Source of the DNA: Bacteroidota bacterium
GTDB lineage: Bacteria; Bacteroidota; Rhodothermia; Rhodothermales; UBA10348
Reading direction: 5' to 3'
NCBI GenBank assembly: GCA_027622005.1
Contig: JAQBZH010000011.1
Coordinates: 1 to 60,706, forward strand
Length of the DNA: 60,706 nucleotides
The notes beneath the pieces were generated by a model. The model searched no databases and was not told the DNA's origin. It worked only from the letters and a program-made list of their open reading frames with translations. Of this stretch, positions 53,183 through 60,706 are shown in pieces (the first letter of the stretch is position 1; each line of letters starts with the position of its first letter). A program made the position numbers and the translations under genes.

Positions 53183-53905
53183 ATGAAATTCTGTGTGTGT
53201 ATTAAACAAGTACCAGATGTCCAGTCTACCGTCCAAACGGGTAGAATGGTCCTTAATGCGTACGACGCTTCGGCCGTGGAAGAGGCTTTGGTGATCAATT
53301 CGGATTCAACCGATGAAATTGATTTGATCCTTGTTGGGCCAGCATCAGCGACTGAAACCATCAGAAAAGCATTAGCCATGGGGGCCAATAACGCTTTTCA
53401 CCTTGTCGTCGAAGAGTCAAGTCAGCTCGATTCGTTTGCAGTTGCCCATTTGTTGGCTGGCTTCTTGAAAGGCCGGACTTACGACGTAATTCTGACAGGC
53501 AAACAAGCTCAGGACTCGGACGCCGGATTGGTCGGGGGGATGTTGGCTGAATTATTAAAGCTCCCATTTGCTACCAACGCCGTTGGGATGACTGCGTTAG
53601 CTGGCGGACTACAGGTGAAGCGCCAAGGCGATACCGGTCAGGAAATTTTGATTCTCCCAATTCCTTGCCTCGTTACGTGTTCGAATGATATGAATAACCC
53701 CCGCATCCCGTCGCTGAAAGGTATTATGGGTGCCAAGCGGACCACTATTGCGACGGAAACCGGCACACCAGGCAACAATCGAACCCAGGTTTCCCGCGTA
53801 TTTCCACCGGCGGCTAGAGTGCCGGGCATCAAACTAAGCGGCGAACCGGGCGAATTGGTGGCACAATTACTTTCCAAACTTCAGTCAGAAGCCGGCGTGC
53901 TGTAG
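53183..53905 (+). CDS. fixA: Electron-transfer flavoprotein beta subunit (FixA type)
   Basis: Beta subunit of an ETF, 240 residues from ATG 53183 (MKFCVCIKQVPDV); an in-frame ATG at 53069 would add 38 non-homologous residues. Family pieces are KQVPDVQS, NAYDASAVEEALVI, LTGKQAQDSDAGLVGGMLAELLKLPF and the C-terminal NNPRIPSLKGIMGAKR. It is the first gene of fixA-fixB-fixC-fixX, so the pair probably feeds electrons to the FixCX part. The 83-base gap to fixB carries nothing else. Confidence 0.9.
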   Translation: MKFCVCIKQVPDVQSTVQTGRMVLNAYDASAVEEALVINSDSTDEIDLILVGPASATETIRKALAMGANNAFHLVVEESSQLDSFAVAHLLAGFLKGRTYDVILTGKQAQDSDAGLVGGMLAELLKLPFATNAVGMTALAGGLQVKRQGDTGQEILILPIPCLVTCSNDMNNPRIPSLKGIMGAKRTTIATETGTPGNNRTQVSRVFPPAARVPGIKLSGEPGELVAQLLSKLQSEAGVL

Positions 53906-53988
53906 CTGAACGTTATGGAGATTTCAAACCAGTTCCAATTCCGATTTTCGAGACCAAAATTTTTGTGTGATTCCTCAAGGCCATTATT

Positions 53989-54987
53989 ATGAGTAGTATT
54001 CTCGTCGTGCTTTCTGTTCAAGACGGACGAATCAAACGAAGTTCGTTGGAAGGGTTATCTCGAGCTGTGTTCGTTTCAAAAAAGCTTCAATGGGACGTTT
54101 CAGTTGCAATTTTTCATGGGGATGCTCCATCCTTCGTTGAGGAAGCGGGCCAGTATGGGGCCAAGACGGCGTACTGCGTTTCAAATCCAATCTTCAACTC
54201 ACACCTGAATACCCCTTGGATAACTGGCCTCAGCAAAGTGATCGAACTGGCAAAACCGCGTTTGGTCGTTGTCGCTTCAACAGAATCGACTAAAGATATT
54301 CTTGGAGCAGTAGCTATTCGAAGCCAAGCTGCTGTTCTATCGGATGTGGCAACCTTTGATGTGGCAACCTTTGATGTGGCAGGAGATATCGTTGTTTGCG
54401 AGAGACCCATTATGGCCGCCAAAATGATGGCAGCCACACAGAGTAAAGAGCCATTGGTCATCGTTTCGCTTCGATCAGGATCGTATGAAGCCGTAAAAAC
54501 GACGGAGACGTCGGCTGAAATCAACATAGTGGCCGTTCCATTCGATTTTGATTCCGGGACCTTAACCGCCACACTGAAGGAAATAGTGAGATCTACGGGT
54601 GAAACCGTCGATTTAAGTGAAGCCAAAATCGTGGTAGCAGCTGGTAGAGGAGTCAAGGACGCTGCGGGAAAAGCCTTGATTGACGAACTGGCTTCCATAA
54701 CCGGAGCGGCTGTAGGAGCATCTAGAGCAGTGGTTGAATCTGGATTGTTTCCAGCCACCGCCCAGATTGGCCAAACAGGAAAGGTGGTTTCTCCTGAGTT
54801 ATATTTCGCTGTGGGCATTTCTGGAGCCATTCAGCACGTGGCCGGGATGTCCAATTCAAGGGTCATTGTTGCGATTAACAAAGATGCCGATGCTCCCATT
54901 TTTGATGTCGCAACCTATGGATTGGTCGGCGATTGCTTCAAAATCTTGCCGATTCTCAACGCTGAACTGAAAAAAATTCTTTCTTAA
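53989..54987 (+). CDS. fixB: Electron-transfer flavoprotein alpha subunit (FixB type)
   Basis: Alpha subunit of 332 residues; the C-terminal FAD domain is well preserved: VVAAGRGVKDAAGKALIDEL, SRAVVESGLFPATAQIGQTG, PELYFAVGISGAIQHVAGM and NKDADAPIFDVATYGLVGD. Residues near 120-135 hold an in-frame duplication (DVATFDVATFDVA) caused by a 15-bp tandem repeat at 54343-54381. ATG 53989. Confidence 0.92.
   Translation: MSSILVVLSVQDGRIKRSSLEGLSRAVFVSKKLQWDVSVAIFHGDAPSFVEEAGQYGAKTAYCVSNPIFNSHLNTPWITGLSKVIELAKPRLVVVASTESTKDILGAVAIRSQAAVLSDVATFDVATFDVAGDIVVCERPIMAAKMMAATQSKEPLVIVSLRSGSYEAVKTTETSAEINIVAVPFDFDSGTLTATLKEIVRSTGETVDLSEAKIVVAAGRGVKDAAGKALIDELASITGAAVGASRAVVESGLFPATAQIGQTGKVVSPELYFAVGISGAIQHVAGMSNSRVIVAINKDADAPIFDVATYGLVGDCFKILPILNAELKKILS
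54343..54381. repeat. 15-bp tandem repeat inside fixB
   Basis: GATGTGGCAACCTTT at 54343-54357 and again at 54358-54372, followed by a partial GATGTGGCA at 54373-54381. It adds five residues (DVATF) without shifting the frame. Confidence 0.92.
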
Positions 54988-55007
54988 TCCTGAACGGTTT
55001 AACTCGC

Positions 55008-56330
55008 ATGGAAGAGAAATTTGACGCCATTATAGTGGGTGGTGGAATTGCCGGACTGAGCGCCGCAATGACGCTGGCCCGGGGCAACGCCAAGTTTCTC
55101 TTGATCGAACGAGGTGCGTTTTGTGGCGCAAAAAACGTATCGGGAGGCGTATTATGGGGGAATGATCTCGCCAAACTGGTGCCCGAATACTGGAAGGAGG
55201 AAGGCGGATTTGAGCGGTTTATAAACCACAGGCGCCTGACATTTATGGATGATCAATCGGCCTTTAGTGTCGATTTCAAGTCCAATCACTTCAATGAAGA
55301 ACCGTATGCGGGTGTAACGGTGCTCCGCTCCATTTTCGATGAATGGTTGGCAGGAAAGGTTCAAGAAGCAATCGAACAAAGTGAACATCCTGAAGAATCA
55401 TTCCTTGCAACGGATATTTTGGTCGAAGAAGTGTTGTTGGAAGGAGGCAAGGCTGTAGGTATTCGGGCGGGGGAGGAGCGCTTTTACGCAGATTGCGTGA
55501 TATTGGCTGAAGGTGTCAACAACCTGTTAACCCGTCAAATTGGACTGGAAAAGGCCTATGTACCGGTTGACTATATGGCGATTGGTATCAAGGAGGTCTT
55601 AAAACTGGACGCTGCTAGATTAGAAGATCGCTTCCAGCTTCGCGGACGATCTGGGGTGACCAACGAGTTTGTCGGATATTGTTCGGACGGAGTCGAGGGC
55701 GGCGGATTCTTATACACTAACCGTGATTCCATCTCCATTGGATTGGTTTTGAGTCTAAAAAGCCTCAAAAACAGCGAAAAAACGCCGTACGATGTGCTGA
55801 ATACGTTCAAATCGCACCCCGCAGTTGCTGACATGATCGAAGGCAGCGTAGCCGTTGAGTATTCGGCCCATGCCGTGTCCACCGGAGATATTAGGTCCCT
55901 GCCCTCAGAACTCTATTCGAACGGAGTACTGATTGCGGGTGAAGCGGCGCATCTGCTTCTCAATGCGGGGAAGGCCATTCAAGGGATGGATTTTGCCATG
56001 CGAAGTGGCATTTTGGCAGCCGAAACCGTTCTGGAAGCGACGAAAAAAAGTGACTTTAGTACGGGAATGCTCAAAAATTATCGAACAGCACTAGAAGCTA
56101 GTTATGTTATGAAAGACCTGCGATCCTTCCAGGGTGCTGTTCAGTTACTACATCAACCCGAAATGTTTGGCCCGATTCCTAATATGATCTGCGATTTCGG
56201 TAGGCAATTTTTCACCATTTCCGGCGAGCCCACACCCAAAGCCTCCAAAATGATGCATGCCGCGGTTAAAAGGCACGTATCGTACTGGGATTTGGTCAAG
56301 CTTGGATTAAAAGGGGCAAAATCACTGTGA
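55008..56330 (+). CDS. fixC: FixC-type flavoprotein oxidoreductase (ETF dehydrogenase-like)
   Basis: FAD protein of 440 residues that accepts electrons from FixAB. N-terminal dinucleotide motif IIVGGGIAGLSAAMTLARGN, GAKNVSGGVLWG, an FGR/EGVNNLLTRQIGL region, and the second FAD segment GVLIAGEAAHLLLNAGKAIQGMDFAMRSG. A full ETF-quinone oxidoreductase carries a ferredoxin-like C-terminus; here that is the separate fixX, overlapping by GTGA. ATG 55008, 20 bases after fixB. Confidence 0.92.
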   Translation: MEEKFDAIIVGGGIAGLSAAMTLARGNAKFLLIERGAFCGAKNVSGGVLWGNDLAKLVPEYWKEEGGFERFINHRRLTFMDDQSAFSVDFKSNHFNEEPYAGVTVLRSIFDEWLAGKVQEAIEQSEHPEESFLATDILVEEVLLEGGKAVGIRAGEERFYADCVILAEGVNNLLTRQIGLEKAYVPVDYMAIGIKEVLKLDAARLEDRFQLRGRSGVTNEFVGYCSDGVEGGGFLYTNRDSISIGLVLSLKSLKNSEKTPYDVLNTFKSHPAVADMIEGSVAVEYSAHAVSTGDIRSLPSELYSNGVLIAGEAAHLLLNAGKAIQGMDFAMRSGILAAETVLEATKKSDFSTGMLKNYRTALEASYVMKDLRSFQGAVQLLHQPEMFGPIPNMICDFGRQFFTISGEPTPKASKMMHAAVKRHVSYWDLVKLGLKGAKSL

Positions 56331-56647
56331 GCCATTCAAGCAGCAAAGGCGGATTGTCCGTTTCCGAACGGCTGGGTTTAGTAAGTTTTCGCAACCAGAG
56401 CAGGTCGGATTCTAAGCCGCACATAGTGGTCGAGACTTCTATATGTAATTCGGTTTGTACCCATAAGTGTACGACAAGGGTATGTCCAGCCAAATGTTAC
56501 ACCCTCGACGATGCGGGGCTAGTGCACTTCCAATTTGAGGATTGCATCGAGTGCGGGACGTGTATGTACGCCTGTGACCAGGGGGCGGTATCCTGGAATT
56601 TCCCCCACCCGGAAGACGGAAAAGGGGTTAATTGGACGCTGGGCTAA
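56327..56647 (+). CDS. fixX: FixX ferredoxin-like protein
   Basis: A 106-residue ferredoxin-like partner of FixC. The C-terminal half has CTHKCTTRVCPAKCY (Cys44, 48, 53, 57) and CIECGTCMYAC (Cys73, 76, 79, 83), the pattern of the cluster-binding domain at the end of ETF-QO. The N-terminal 30 residues are a polar extension. It starts at GTG 56327 with GTGA overlap to fixC. In known FixABCX complexes NADH oxidation is split between quinone and ferredoxin/flavodoxin. Confidence 0.9.
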   Translation: MSHSSSKGGLSVSERLGLVSFRNQSRSDSKPHIVVETSICNSVCTHKCTTRVCPAKCYTLDDAGLVHFQFEDCIECGTCMYACDQGAVSWNFPHPEDGKGVNWTLG

Positions 56648-56742
56648 AAAGCTTCCATTTGCCGGATTTCGAGCCAAAAGACGGCCACCCTGAACCTTTA
56701 GGGCCGAGCTAAGGTGCCTAATTTTAACCTGGTTCTCTGTCT

Positions 56743-59445
56743 TTATTCGGCGCTTTTGTCCAGATCTGGTTCGACCGACTCAACCTTTTTCGATTGGGTC
56801 TTGCCTTTTTCATAATTAGCGTCAGTAGCATCCGACGTTGCATTTTCAGCATCGTCCGGAGCCTCGGCTACTGCATCGTCTTCGACATCATCCGTGTCCG
56901 AATCCTTTTTAGATGAGCGTTTTTTCTTGGTCGCTTTTTTTCTGAAGGAAAGCTCGCCGGTGTCTTTTTTCTCGTCGTAGGTGATGACCAACGTGTCATT
57001 GTCCCCTAAGTCGTGACCGAGAATGGCTTCGGCCATTGGATCTTCGACGTATTTTTGAAGCGCTCTACGAAGGGGACGTGCACCAAATTTGACATCATAC
57101 CCTTTATCAACCAAAAATCGCTTGGCCGTTTCATCAAGCTCAACGGTCAATCCGATATCGGCCGCACGACCAAATAATTCGGCTGCCATGAGGTCGATAA
57201 TCTCAAAGATGTGATTCTTTTCGAGCGGGTGGAAAACGATAACGTCGTCGATGCGGTTTAAAAACTCGGGATTAAACACCCTTTTCAACGCGTCTTCGAC
57301 GGTGGATTTCATCGCCTGGTAATTGAACTCGGTTTCCGAATGAGAAAAGCCAATGCCCTTACCCAAATTCTTGATATCACGGGCGCCAATGTTGGACGTC
57401 ATGATGATAATCGTATTCCGAAAATCGACTTTGCGACCCAGACCATCCGTTAGGAGTCCATCATCCAATACTTGAAGCAGGATATTGAAAACATCCGGGT
57501 GGGCTTTCTCAATTTCATCCAAAAGCACCACGGAATACGGCTTGCGACGGACTTTTTCGGTAAGCTGGCCACCTTCCTCATACCCTACATAACCCGGAGG
57601 CGCGCCAACCAGGCGAGAAACCGAGAATTTCTCCATGTACTCACTCATATCGATACGAATGAGGGCATCCTGAGAATCAAATAGGTATTGAGTAAGCTTT
57701 TTGGCTAGTTCGGTCTTTCCAACGCCAGTCGGTCCGAGGAAAATAAATGACCCAATAGGTCGTTTGGGATCCTTAAGTCCGGCTCGGGTTCTCCGAATGG
57801 CTTTCGCCAATTTGCTAATGGCGTCGTTTTGTCCAATGACCTGACCTTGAAGCTCCACATCCATATGAAGGAGCTTTCTGGTTTCCGGTTCTGAAATCTT
57901 GTCCACCGGTACACCCGTCATCATGGCAACGACTTCGGCGATATCTTGATCGGTTACGTCGTAGACCTCGCTCTCAGCTTTCTCTTCCCAGGCCTTTTTG
58001 GCTGCTTCGAGGTCCTCTAAGAGCTTCTTTTCCTTGTCTCTGAGCCGCGCCGCCTCTTCAAACTTCTGGCTCTTTACTACCCGGTTTTTTTCCTCTCGAA
58101 TAGCTTCAACGTCCGTTTCTAGTTTTACAATATCTTCTGGGACCTTGATGTTTTTTAGGTGTACGCGCGCACCTGCTTCATCCATGACGTCAATCGCTTT
58201 GTCTGGCAAAAAACGGTCAGAAATATATCTTTCCGACATTTTAACGGTGAGCTTGATCGAGTCTTGGGTGTAGCGAACATTATGGTGCTTTTCGTATTTG
58301 TCCTTTATGTTGTTGAGGATCTCAATCGTTTCCTCGGGAGTCGCTGGATCGACAATAATTTTCTGAAAGCGTCTATCGAGCGCGCCGTCTTTCTCGATGT
58401 GTTGCCGGTATTCGTCTAGGGTGGTGGCGCCAATGCATTGTATTTCACCACGAGCCAGTGCAGGCTTAAACATATTGGATGCGTCCAAGCTGCCGGAAGC
58501 TCCACCTGCCCCTACAATCGTGTGAAGTTCGTCAATAAAAAGAATCACGTCCGGACTCTTCTCGAGCTCGTTCATGACTGCTTTCATGCGCTCCTCAAAC
58601 TGCCCACGGTATTTCGTTCCAGCGACCAGCGCTGCGAGATCTAAGGTTACGATTCGTTTGCCATAAAGCACTCTCGATACGCGGCGCTGAACAATACGAA
58701 TAGCTAGTCCTTCCGCAATCGCGGTTTTGCCTACTCCAGGCTCTCCAATGAGCACTGGATTGTTCTTCTTGCGGCGCGACAATACCTGAGCGACGCGTTC
58801 GATTTCCCTTTCACGACCAACCACTGGATCCAATTTATCTTCTTCAGCCATACTGGTCAGGTCGCGACCGAAATTGTCAAGAACCGGCGTTTTGCTTTTT
58901 TCCACTTTGCCACCACGATCTTTAGAACCTGAAGATCTTCCCGGTCCCGAGGACTTTCCAGGGCCGTCTGATTCGGAGCTTGACGATGCCGGCGAAGTAG
59001 ATGCCTTTCCACTGATTATTGTATCCAGTTCGGCTCGAACGGCATCGTAGGTTACGGCAAAGCCCTGTTGAAGGATTTGAGCGGCCAGATTTTCGTCGTC
59101 GCGAAGTAAGCTAAGCAACAAATGCTCCGTGCCAATCACGTCACTTTTGTACAGTTTGGCTTCGAGATAGGTGATTTTGAGAACTTTTTCAGCCTGCTTC
59201 GTGAGCGGAATATTGCCAACGGTCAGGGTGCCGCCCGTGCTCCGAACAGTGTCTTCGATGGATTTTTTAAGCTTGAATAAATCCGATCCCAAATTGCGAA
59301 GGATCTTAACGGCAATCCCTTCGCCTTCTCGGATAATACCCAATAGAAGGTGTTCGGTACCGATATAGTCGTGTCCGAGCCGAATAGCCTCTTCTCGGCT
59401 ATACGATATTACGTCTCTGACGCGATTTGAGAAATTACCTTCCAT
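56743..59445 (-). CDS. clpC: ATP-dependent Clp protease ATPase ClpC
   Basis: AAA+ unfoldase of 900 residues. Two N-domain repeats (about 5-145: [40 protein letters not shown]), a Gly/Ser-rich linker to about 185, AAA-1 with GEPGVGKT (235-242) and LFIDE (302-306), a UVR-like coiled-coil insert (448-485) typical of ClpC, and AAA-2 with GPTGVGKT (571-578) and LLDEIEK. The loop GKGIGF at 695-700 is the ClpP-binding IGF tripeptide, so it should act with ClpP (not in the window). The acidic tail from about 845 is longer than usual. ATG 59445; an inverted repeat at 59465-59486 precedes it. Confidence 0.95.
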   Translation of the reverse strand: MEGNFSNRVRDVISYSREEAIRLGHDYIGTEHLLLGIIREGEGIAVKILRNLGSDLFKLKKSIEDTVRSTGGTLTVGNIPLTKQAEKVLKITYLEAKLYKSDVIGTEHLLLSLLRDDENLAAQILQQGFAVTYDAVRAELDTIISGKASTSPASSSSESDGPGKSSGPGRSSGSKDRGGKVEKSKTPVLDNFGRDLTSMAEEDKLDPVVGREREIERVAQVLSRRKKNNPVLIGEPGVGKTAIAEGLAIRIVQRRVSRVLYGKRIVTLDLAALVAGTKYRGQFEERMKAVMNELEKSPDVILFIDELHTIVGAGGASGSLDASNMFKPALARGEIQCIGATTLDEYRQHIEKDGALDRRFQKIIVDPATPEETIEILNNIKDKYEKHHNVRYTQDSIKLTVKMSERYISDRFLPDKAIDVMDEAGARVHLKNIKVPEDIVKLETDVEAIREEKNRVVKSQKFEEAARLRDKEKKLLEDLEAAKKAWEEKAESEVYDVTDQDIAEVVAMMTGVPVDKISEPETRKLLHMDVELQGQVIGQNDAISKLAKAIRRTRAGLKDPKRPIGSFIFLGPTGVGKTELAKKLTQYLFDSQDALIRIDMSEYMEKFSVSRLVGAPPGYVGYEEGGQLTEKVRRKPYSVVLLDEIEKAHPDVFNILLQVLDDGLLTDGLGRKVDFRNTIIIMTSNIGARDIKNLGKGIGFSHSETEFNYQAMKSTVEDALKRVFNPEFLNRIDDVIVFHPLEKNHIFEIIDLMAAELFGRAADIGLTVELDETAKRFLVDKGYDVKFGARPLRRALQKYVEDPMAEAILGHDLGDNDTLVITYDEKKDTGELSFRKKATKKKRSSKKDSDTDDVEDDAVAEAPDDAENATSDATDANYEKGKTQSKKVESVEPDLDKSAE

Positions 59446-59464
59446 ACTAACCTATTGGAGCTAT

Positions 59465-59486
59465 TTACGTCTATAATCGGACGTAA
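59465..59486. promoter_or_regulatory. Inverted repeat just upstream of clpC (candidate operator)
   Basis: TTACGTC-TATAATCG-GACGTAA is a perfect 7-bp inverted repeat with an 8-base centre, 20 bases before the clpC ATG. It differs from the CIRCE element and the CtsR direct repeat. It could bind a heat-shock/stress repressor or form an RNA hairpin over the ribosome site. Confidence 0.5.
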
Positions 59487-59558
59487 TGAGGAACAATTTA
59501 AAGAAAATATACTCGGTCAATTTGAGTTGAGACCGTTTAAAAACCTTGACAGCCGTCC

Positions 59559-59906
59559 TTACGAAGAGAAGCTCGAGCCGCATCCACAAGTGGACGTCGC
59601 ATTTGGATTTTCAAAGGTAAAGCCTCGGGCATTGAGACCATCTTTATAATCAACCACGGTGTCCATCAAATACAAACCGTGGCGCTTGTCCATGTAAACG
59701 ACGATGCCGTCCACTTCGAACTCAATGTCGTGTTCGCGTTGACGATCAAACCCTAGAACATAGCTCATACCCGAACATCCGCCTCCTTTTACTCCCACCC
59801 GAAGGTGGTAGTCTTCTGGCATATTCTTAGACGTCATGATGTTCCGAATTTCCTGAACAGCCCTTTCAGTCAATTGAACCGGACTTTGCAAAGTTGTAGC
59901 ACTCAT
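59559..59906 (-). CDS. A-type Fe-S insertion protein (ErpA/IscA-like)
   Basis: A 115-residue carrier: VQLTERAVQEIRNIM, VGVKGGGCSGMSYVLGF, YKDGLNARGFTFENPNATSTCGCGSSF, with all three conserved cysteines. ATG 59906 (MSATTLQSPV) is preferred over an upstream in-frame start at 59969. It is the second A-type protein in the window; the ErpA-like FENPNATSTCGCG ending suggests a house-keeping carrier. It is upstream of clpC on the same strand with a 113-base gap. Confidence 0.9.
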   Translation of the reverse strand: MSATTLQSPVQLTERAVQEIRNIMTSKNMPEDYHLRVGVKGGGCSGMSYVLGFDRQREHDIEFEVDGIVVYMDKRHGLYLMDTVVDYKDGLNARGFTFENPNATSTCGCGSSFSS

Positions 59907-60026
59907 GTAATGAGGGTTGTCAATTAATGAACAAAATTCTGCCAGTGTATGAGTGCAACGATGCGACAATTTGGCTGTTCCAAAGCCTACCGAAAGATAC
60001 CGGAAAACAAAGAATGCTGGAGATTT

Positions 60027-60706
60027 TCAGCGAATGAGGGAGATGGGCTGCTTAAATCTTCGAATTTCCCGCCCTTTGTCATCAAAAATTCGAGCTACGG
60101 CGATATAGACGCCGGTTGGGCAAGGAAAGTCTTGGTCATTTTGTCCGCGCCACGAGGTCGTCCACCCATCAGCCAGAAACTGTCCGCGACTGAGGGACGC
60201 AGCAACGTATCCCTGCCGATCAAACACGTCCAAAGTAAGCGTTAGGCCCTCTGTTACGGGTGGAATGTGAATTAGGACCTCATGAGCCAGATCGATTCGG
60301 TTTGGATAGAAGGAGAGTGGTGCAACCTGCAGACCTTTGGATTCGGGTTTGGGTGATGGGCGGGCGTGAACTACGCCTGGGGTCGCGCCTTCGGCGCTCG
60401 TTGAAGAGGCCCATGGGCCAAACTGCGATGGAAGGAGGCCTAAACCGGCAGCCAAGGCTGGCCTGAATAGAGATCGTCCTTTAGTTGATTCCAGTCCTCT
60501 GTAATGGTCCTTTGCTGTGTATTCAAACCGGGTCACTTCTTCGCCAGTTGAGCGGATAATGCGATAGCGGCCTTCAGGGTTTGGCAGGCCGAGAGACTTT
60601 CGGGTTGGGATGAAGACGATATCATGTTCTGTAAAGAAAGCGGCGGATTCCGCGGCGGTTGATAACTCCGATTGGTGAGAGGGCCCCGCCCCGGCCGCCC
60701 CCGGCC
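60027..60706 (-). CDS. Lamin-tail-domain secreted protein with FlgD-like C-terminus, partial
   Basis: The 3' part of a larger gene; the reading frame is open to the window edge. The end of a lamin tail domain is visible: VTRFEYTAKDHYRGL, KGRSLFRP and FGPWASSTSAEGATPG, the GxSLxR...ATPG signature. It is followed by a FlgD-Ig-like/secretion-type domain: LSFYPNRIDLAHEVLIHIPP, LTLDVFDRQGYVAA, TTSWRGQNDQDF and PTGVYIAVARIFDDKG to the C-terminus (PISLIR). Such proteins are exported by many Bacteroidota-related bacteria. The start is beyond the window; GTG 60536 is internal. Confidence 0.78.
   Translation of the reverse strand, partial: PGAAGAGPSHQSELSTAAESAAFFTEHDIVFIPTRKSLGLPNPEGRYRIIRSTGEEVTRFEYTAKDHYRGLESTKGRSLFRPALAAGLGLLPSQFGPWASSTSAEGATPGVVHARPSPKPESKGLQVAPLSFYPNRIDLAHEVLIHIPPVTEGLTLTLDVFDRQGYVAASLSRGQFLADGWTTSWRGQNDQDFPCPTGVYIAVARIFDDKGREIRRFKQPISLIR
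60681..60706. other. Run of 26 G/C bases at the window edge
   Basis: The last 26 bases contain only G and C, far from the local composition, and translate in the open frame to Gly/Ala/Pro. It may be an assembly or library artefact at a contig end, or a real GC-rich linker. Confidence 0.6.

Noticed and set aside
53183-56647. Nitrogen fixation suggested by Fix gene names
   Set aside because: FixABCX homologues occur in many non-fixing bacteria, and no nif genes are visible here.
1-60706. Mobile elements, prophage, defence islands
   Set aside because: No transposase, integrase, phage structural gene, restriction or toxin-antitoxin gene was recognised; gene order and composition look uniform.

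Overview
This 60.7 kb window reads as a chromosomal housekeeping and metabolic segment of an aerobic, heterotrophic bacterium of the Bacteroidota/Rhodothermota/Balneolota group. The reasons are the mix of families (secreted DPP-IV and M28 peptidases, an ELWxxDGT lipoprotein, a carboxypeptidase-regulatory-domain protein, a lamin-tail/FlgD-like secreted protein, a Bacteroidota-type histidine kinase, BipA, ClpC and an IHF/HU-like protein), the base composition (near 47 % GC by eye) and the patchy Shine-Dalgarno use. The lineage is an inference; there is no rRNA, tRNA, IS element, prophage, CRISPR array or integrase in the window.

Layout, left to right. 0-10 kb: heme A/O synthesis (ctaA, partial ctaB) on the minus strand; secD-secF, a STAS anti-sigma-antagonist, a strong terminator, then purA and an orphan histidine kinase on plus; a membrane-bound sigma/anti-sigma-like protein and a SAM hydrolase-type enzyme on minus. 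10-21 kb: yraN, a CarboxypepD_reg protein, an acyl-CoA synthetase, an ELWxxDGT lipoprotein, the tyrosine-catabolic pair hppD-hmgA, and a nudix / lipoprotein / YhdH-type reductase operon with ATGA overlaps. 21-32 kb: a stand-alone PilB N-terminal-domain paralogue followed by a complete PilB/GspE ATPase; a GltS-like transporter with an acyltransferase; an HU-like protein with a zinc-ribbon/TPR membrane protein; a GMC oxidoreductase with its Tat-exported subunit 3; a duplicated helix-hairpin-helix lipoprotein with a small membrane protein. 32-43.7 kb: typA with an arginase-family gene, rsgA, an M28 peptidase, a PLP decarboxylase, a META-like lipoprotein, a TPM-domain protein, DPP-IV and a double-VOC protein. 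43.7-53 kb: a full SUF iron-sulfur cluster operon (sufBCDSET) divergent from a sufA-type carrier, then hemW with two tandem DUF192 lipoproteins. 53-60.7 kb: a FixABCX-type electron-transfer module, clpC, a second A-type carrier, and the 3' part of a lamin-tail secreted protein running off the edge.

Functional links: Fe-S biogenesis (sufBCDSET, two A-type carriers) sits beside Fe-S or flavin consumers (HemW, FixABCX). Respiration is represented by heme A synthesis and FixABCX, amino-acid catabolism by HPPD/HGO, the arginase-family enzyme, the decarboxylase, M28 and DPP-IV, and protein export and quality control by SecDF and ClpC.

I found no clear undescribed defence or mobile system. The observations most worth a second look are: an unlisted 40-codon Trp-rich ORF coupled by ATGA to the sufA-type gene; inverted repeats in the suf divergent promoter, in front of clpC and in front of the GMC operon; a 20-bp-stem intergenic hairpin near 39.45 kb; the split PilB N-terminal paralogue; a membrane protein resembling a sigma/anti-sigma hybrid; a GMC/subunit-3 dehydrogenase without a cytochrome gene; and a lipoprotein made of two helix-hairpin-helix copies.
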